NCBI GenBank assembly: GCA_041749535.1 | Contig: JBGTBE010000066.1 | Location: 5,714-69,713, forward strand | Length of the DNA: 64,000 nucleotides | Direction of reading: 5' to 3' | Source: JBBQZU01 sp041749535 | GTDB taxonomy: Bacteria > Bacteroidota > Bacteroidia > Flavobacteriales_D > Cryomorphaceae | Part shown: positions 63,545-64,000 of the stretch, in pieces | Numbering within the stretch: the first letter of the stretch is position 1 | How the letters are laid out: each line of letters begins with the position of its first letter | The notes under the pieces: generated by a model | What the model saw: the letters and a program-made list of their open reading frames with translations, nothing else | Databases searched by the model: none | Told to the model about the DNA's origin: nothing | Translations under genes and position numbers: made by a program

Positions 63545-64000
63545 ATGAAAAAGTACTTGATATTCATATTCGCAATTGCCGCAATGTCATACACGACCTC
63601 TGCGCAACGTTATGCCTACGTTGATACTGAGTACATTTTAAAGAACTTGAGCTCTTATGAATCTGCACAGAAAGAATTGAACAGATTCAGCAAGCAGTTT
63701 CAAACAGAAATTGAAGAGAGGTACGAATCTTTGGACAGGTTGTACAAAGCATATCAAGCTGAGAAAGTGCTCCTTACGGAAGAATTGAGAAAAGAGCGAG
63801 AAGCAGAAATACTCAAGAAGGAGAACGAAGTTAAAGAACTTCAAAAGCAGCGATTTGGTGTGGATGGAGATCTTTTTCAGAAGCGGCAGGAACTCATTCA
63901 GCCCATACAAGAGGAAGTATACAATGCCATAAAAGAAGTGGCACAAGGCGGGGGCTTTTCTGTAATCTTCGACAAGGCAAACGAATCGAACATTCTGTAC
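63545..64000 (+). CDS. OmpH/Skp-family periplasmic chaperone, 3' end outside the window
   Basis: The gene starts at the ATG at 63545 and stays open to the end of the window (152 codons seen). A signal peptide (KKYLIFIFAIAAMSYTTSAQ) is followed by RYAYVDTEYILKNLSSYESAQKELN, the OmpH/Skp start. A long charged coiled coil (about 55-120, ELRKEREAEILKKENEVKELQKQRFG) and then the returning strand GGFSVIFDKANESNILY complete the fold almost fully. Skp holds unfolded barrel proteins on their way to BamA, and the gene directly follows bamA. Confidence 0.92.
   Translation, partial: MKKYLIFIFAIAAMSYTTSAQRYAYVDTEYILKNLSSYESAQKELNRFSKQFQTEIEERYESLDRLYKAYQAEKVLLTEELRKEREAEILKKENEVKELQKQRFGVDGDLFQKRQELIQPIQEEVYNAIKEVAQGGGFSVIFDKANESNILY

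Noticed and set aside
1..64000. Search for CRISPR arrays, tRNAs, insertion sequences or prophage
   Set aside because: No regularly spaced repeats, cloverleaf-like sequences, transposase motifs or integrase motifs were noticed by eye.

Overview
The window looks like a chromosomal segment of a member of the Bacteroidota, most likely a marine or aquatic Flavobacteriales-type lineage. Three things point there: the gene content (alternative complex III fused in order with coxBA, sprA, type IX secretion C-terminal sorting domains, DUF6089, DUF4296, Omp28-type proteins), the promoter signals (-7 boxes of the form TAnnTTTG upstream of many genes, instead of a sigma70 -10 box), and the frequent Bacteroidota-style lipoprotein signals. 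No rRNA, tRNA, CRISPR array, phage or insertion sequence was seen. Most of the window is ordinary, densely packed core genome.

Layout. (1) 1-2000: the start of a lipoprotein gene on the minus strand and a secreted protein made almost entirely of MORN/YwqK-type repeats. (2) 2000-6600: rimP-nusA-infB, the translation/transcription factor operon, with a terminator-like hairpin between its promoter and rimP. (3) 6600-18860: a SPOR-domain protein and then a large respiratory operon, actABCDEF-coxB-coxA, encoding alternative complex III and the two core subunits of an aa3-type oxidase. (4) ruvB. (5) 20140-31030: an alpha-glucan island with glgE, maltokinase, glgB, a GH57/DUF3536 enzyme, an orphan CBM48 protein and a GH31 alpha-glucosidase. 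treS, usually a partner of this pathway, is absent here. (6) 31378-34152: a secreted clan GH-A-like glycosidase with a type IX sorting domain. (7) 34204-42852, minus strand: ruvA-sprA-gcvH-vanZ, where sprA encodes the outer-membrane translocon of type IX secretion. (8) 42994-44451: a sirtuin with an incomplete zinc site and a small type IX cargo protein. (9) 44646-50356: a cluster with three extracytoplasmic thioredoxin-fold proteins (two Omp28-type, one TlpA-type) and two outer-membrane barrel candidates; its function is not known to me and I regard it as the best candidate for an undescribed system. (10) 50508-56180: a small conserved-looking protein, an NAD-dependent epimerase, a DUF4296 lipoprotein, dihydroorotase, a dolichol-phosphate-mannose-synthase-like glycosyltransferase, an alpha/beta hydrolase and pdxJ. 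(11) 56264-64000: a cell-envelope cluster with a CBS protein, a one-POTRA Omp85 protein, nadK, a DUF6089 protein, uppS, bamA and the start of an OmpH/Skp chaperone gene cut by the window end.

How parts connect. SprA (region 7) would export the three proteins here that carry type IX sorting domains (31378, 43738, 44646). BamA/Skp (region 11) would insert the many barrels. The act-cox operon supplies a quinol-to-oxygen electron path without a bc1 complex. The glgE island suggests glycogen-like storage built from maltose-1-phosphate, with intracellular hydrolases beside it that could recycle maltose.

Limits. Product names rest on motifs read by eye, not on searches. Start codons were revised in several places using overlaps, signal peptides and promoter boxes. 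Promoters are mostly single-box predictions.
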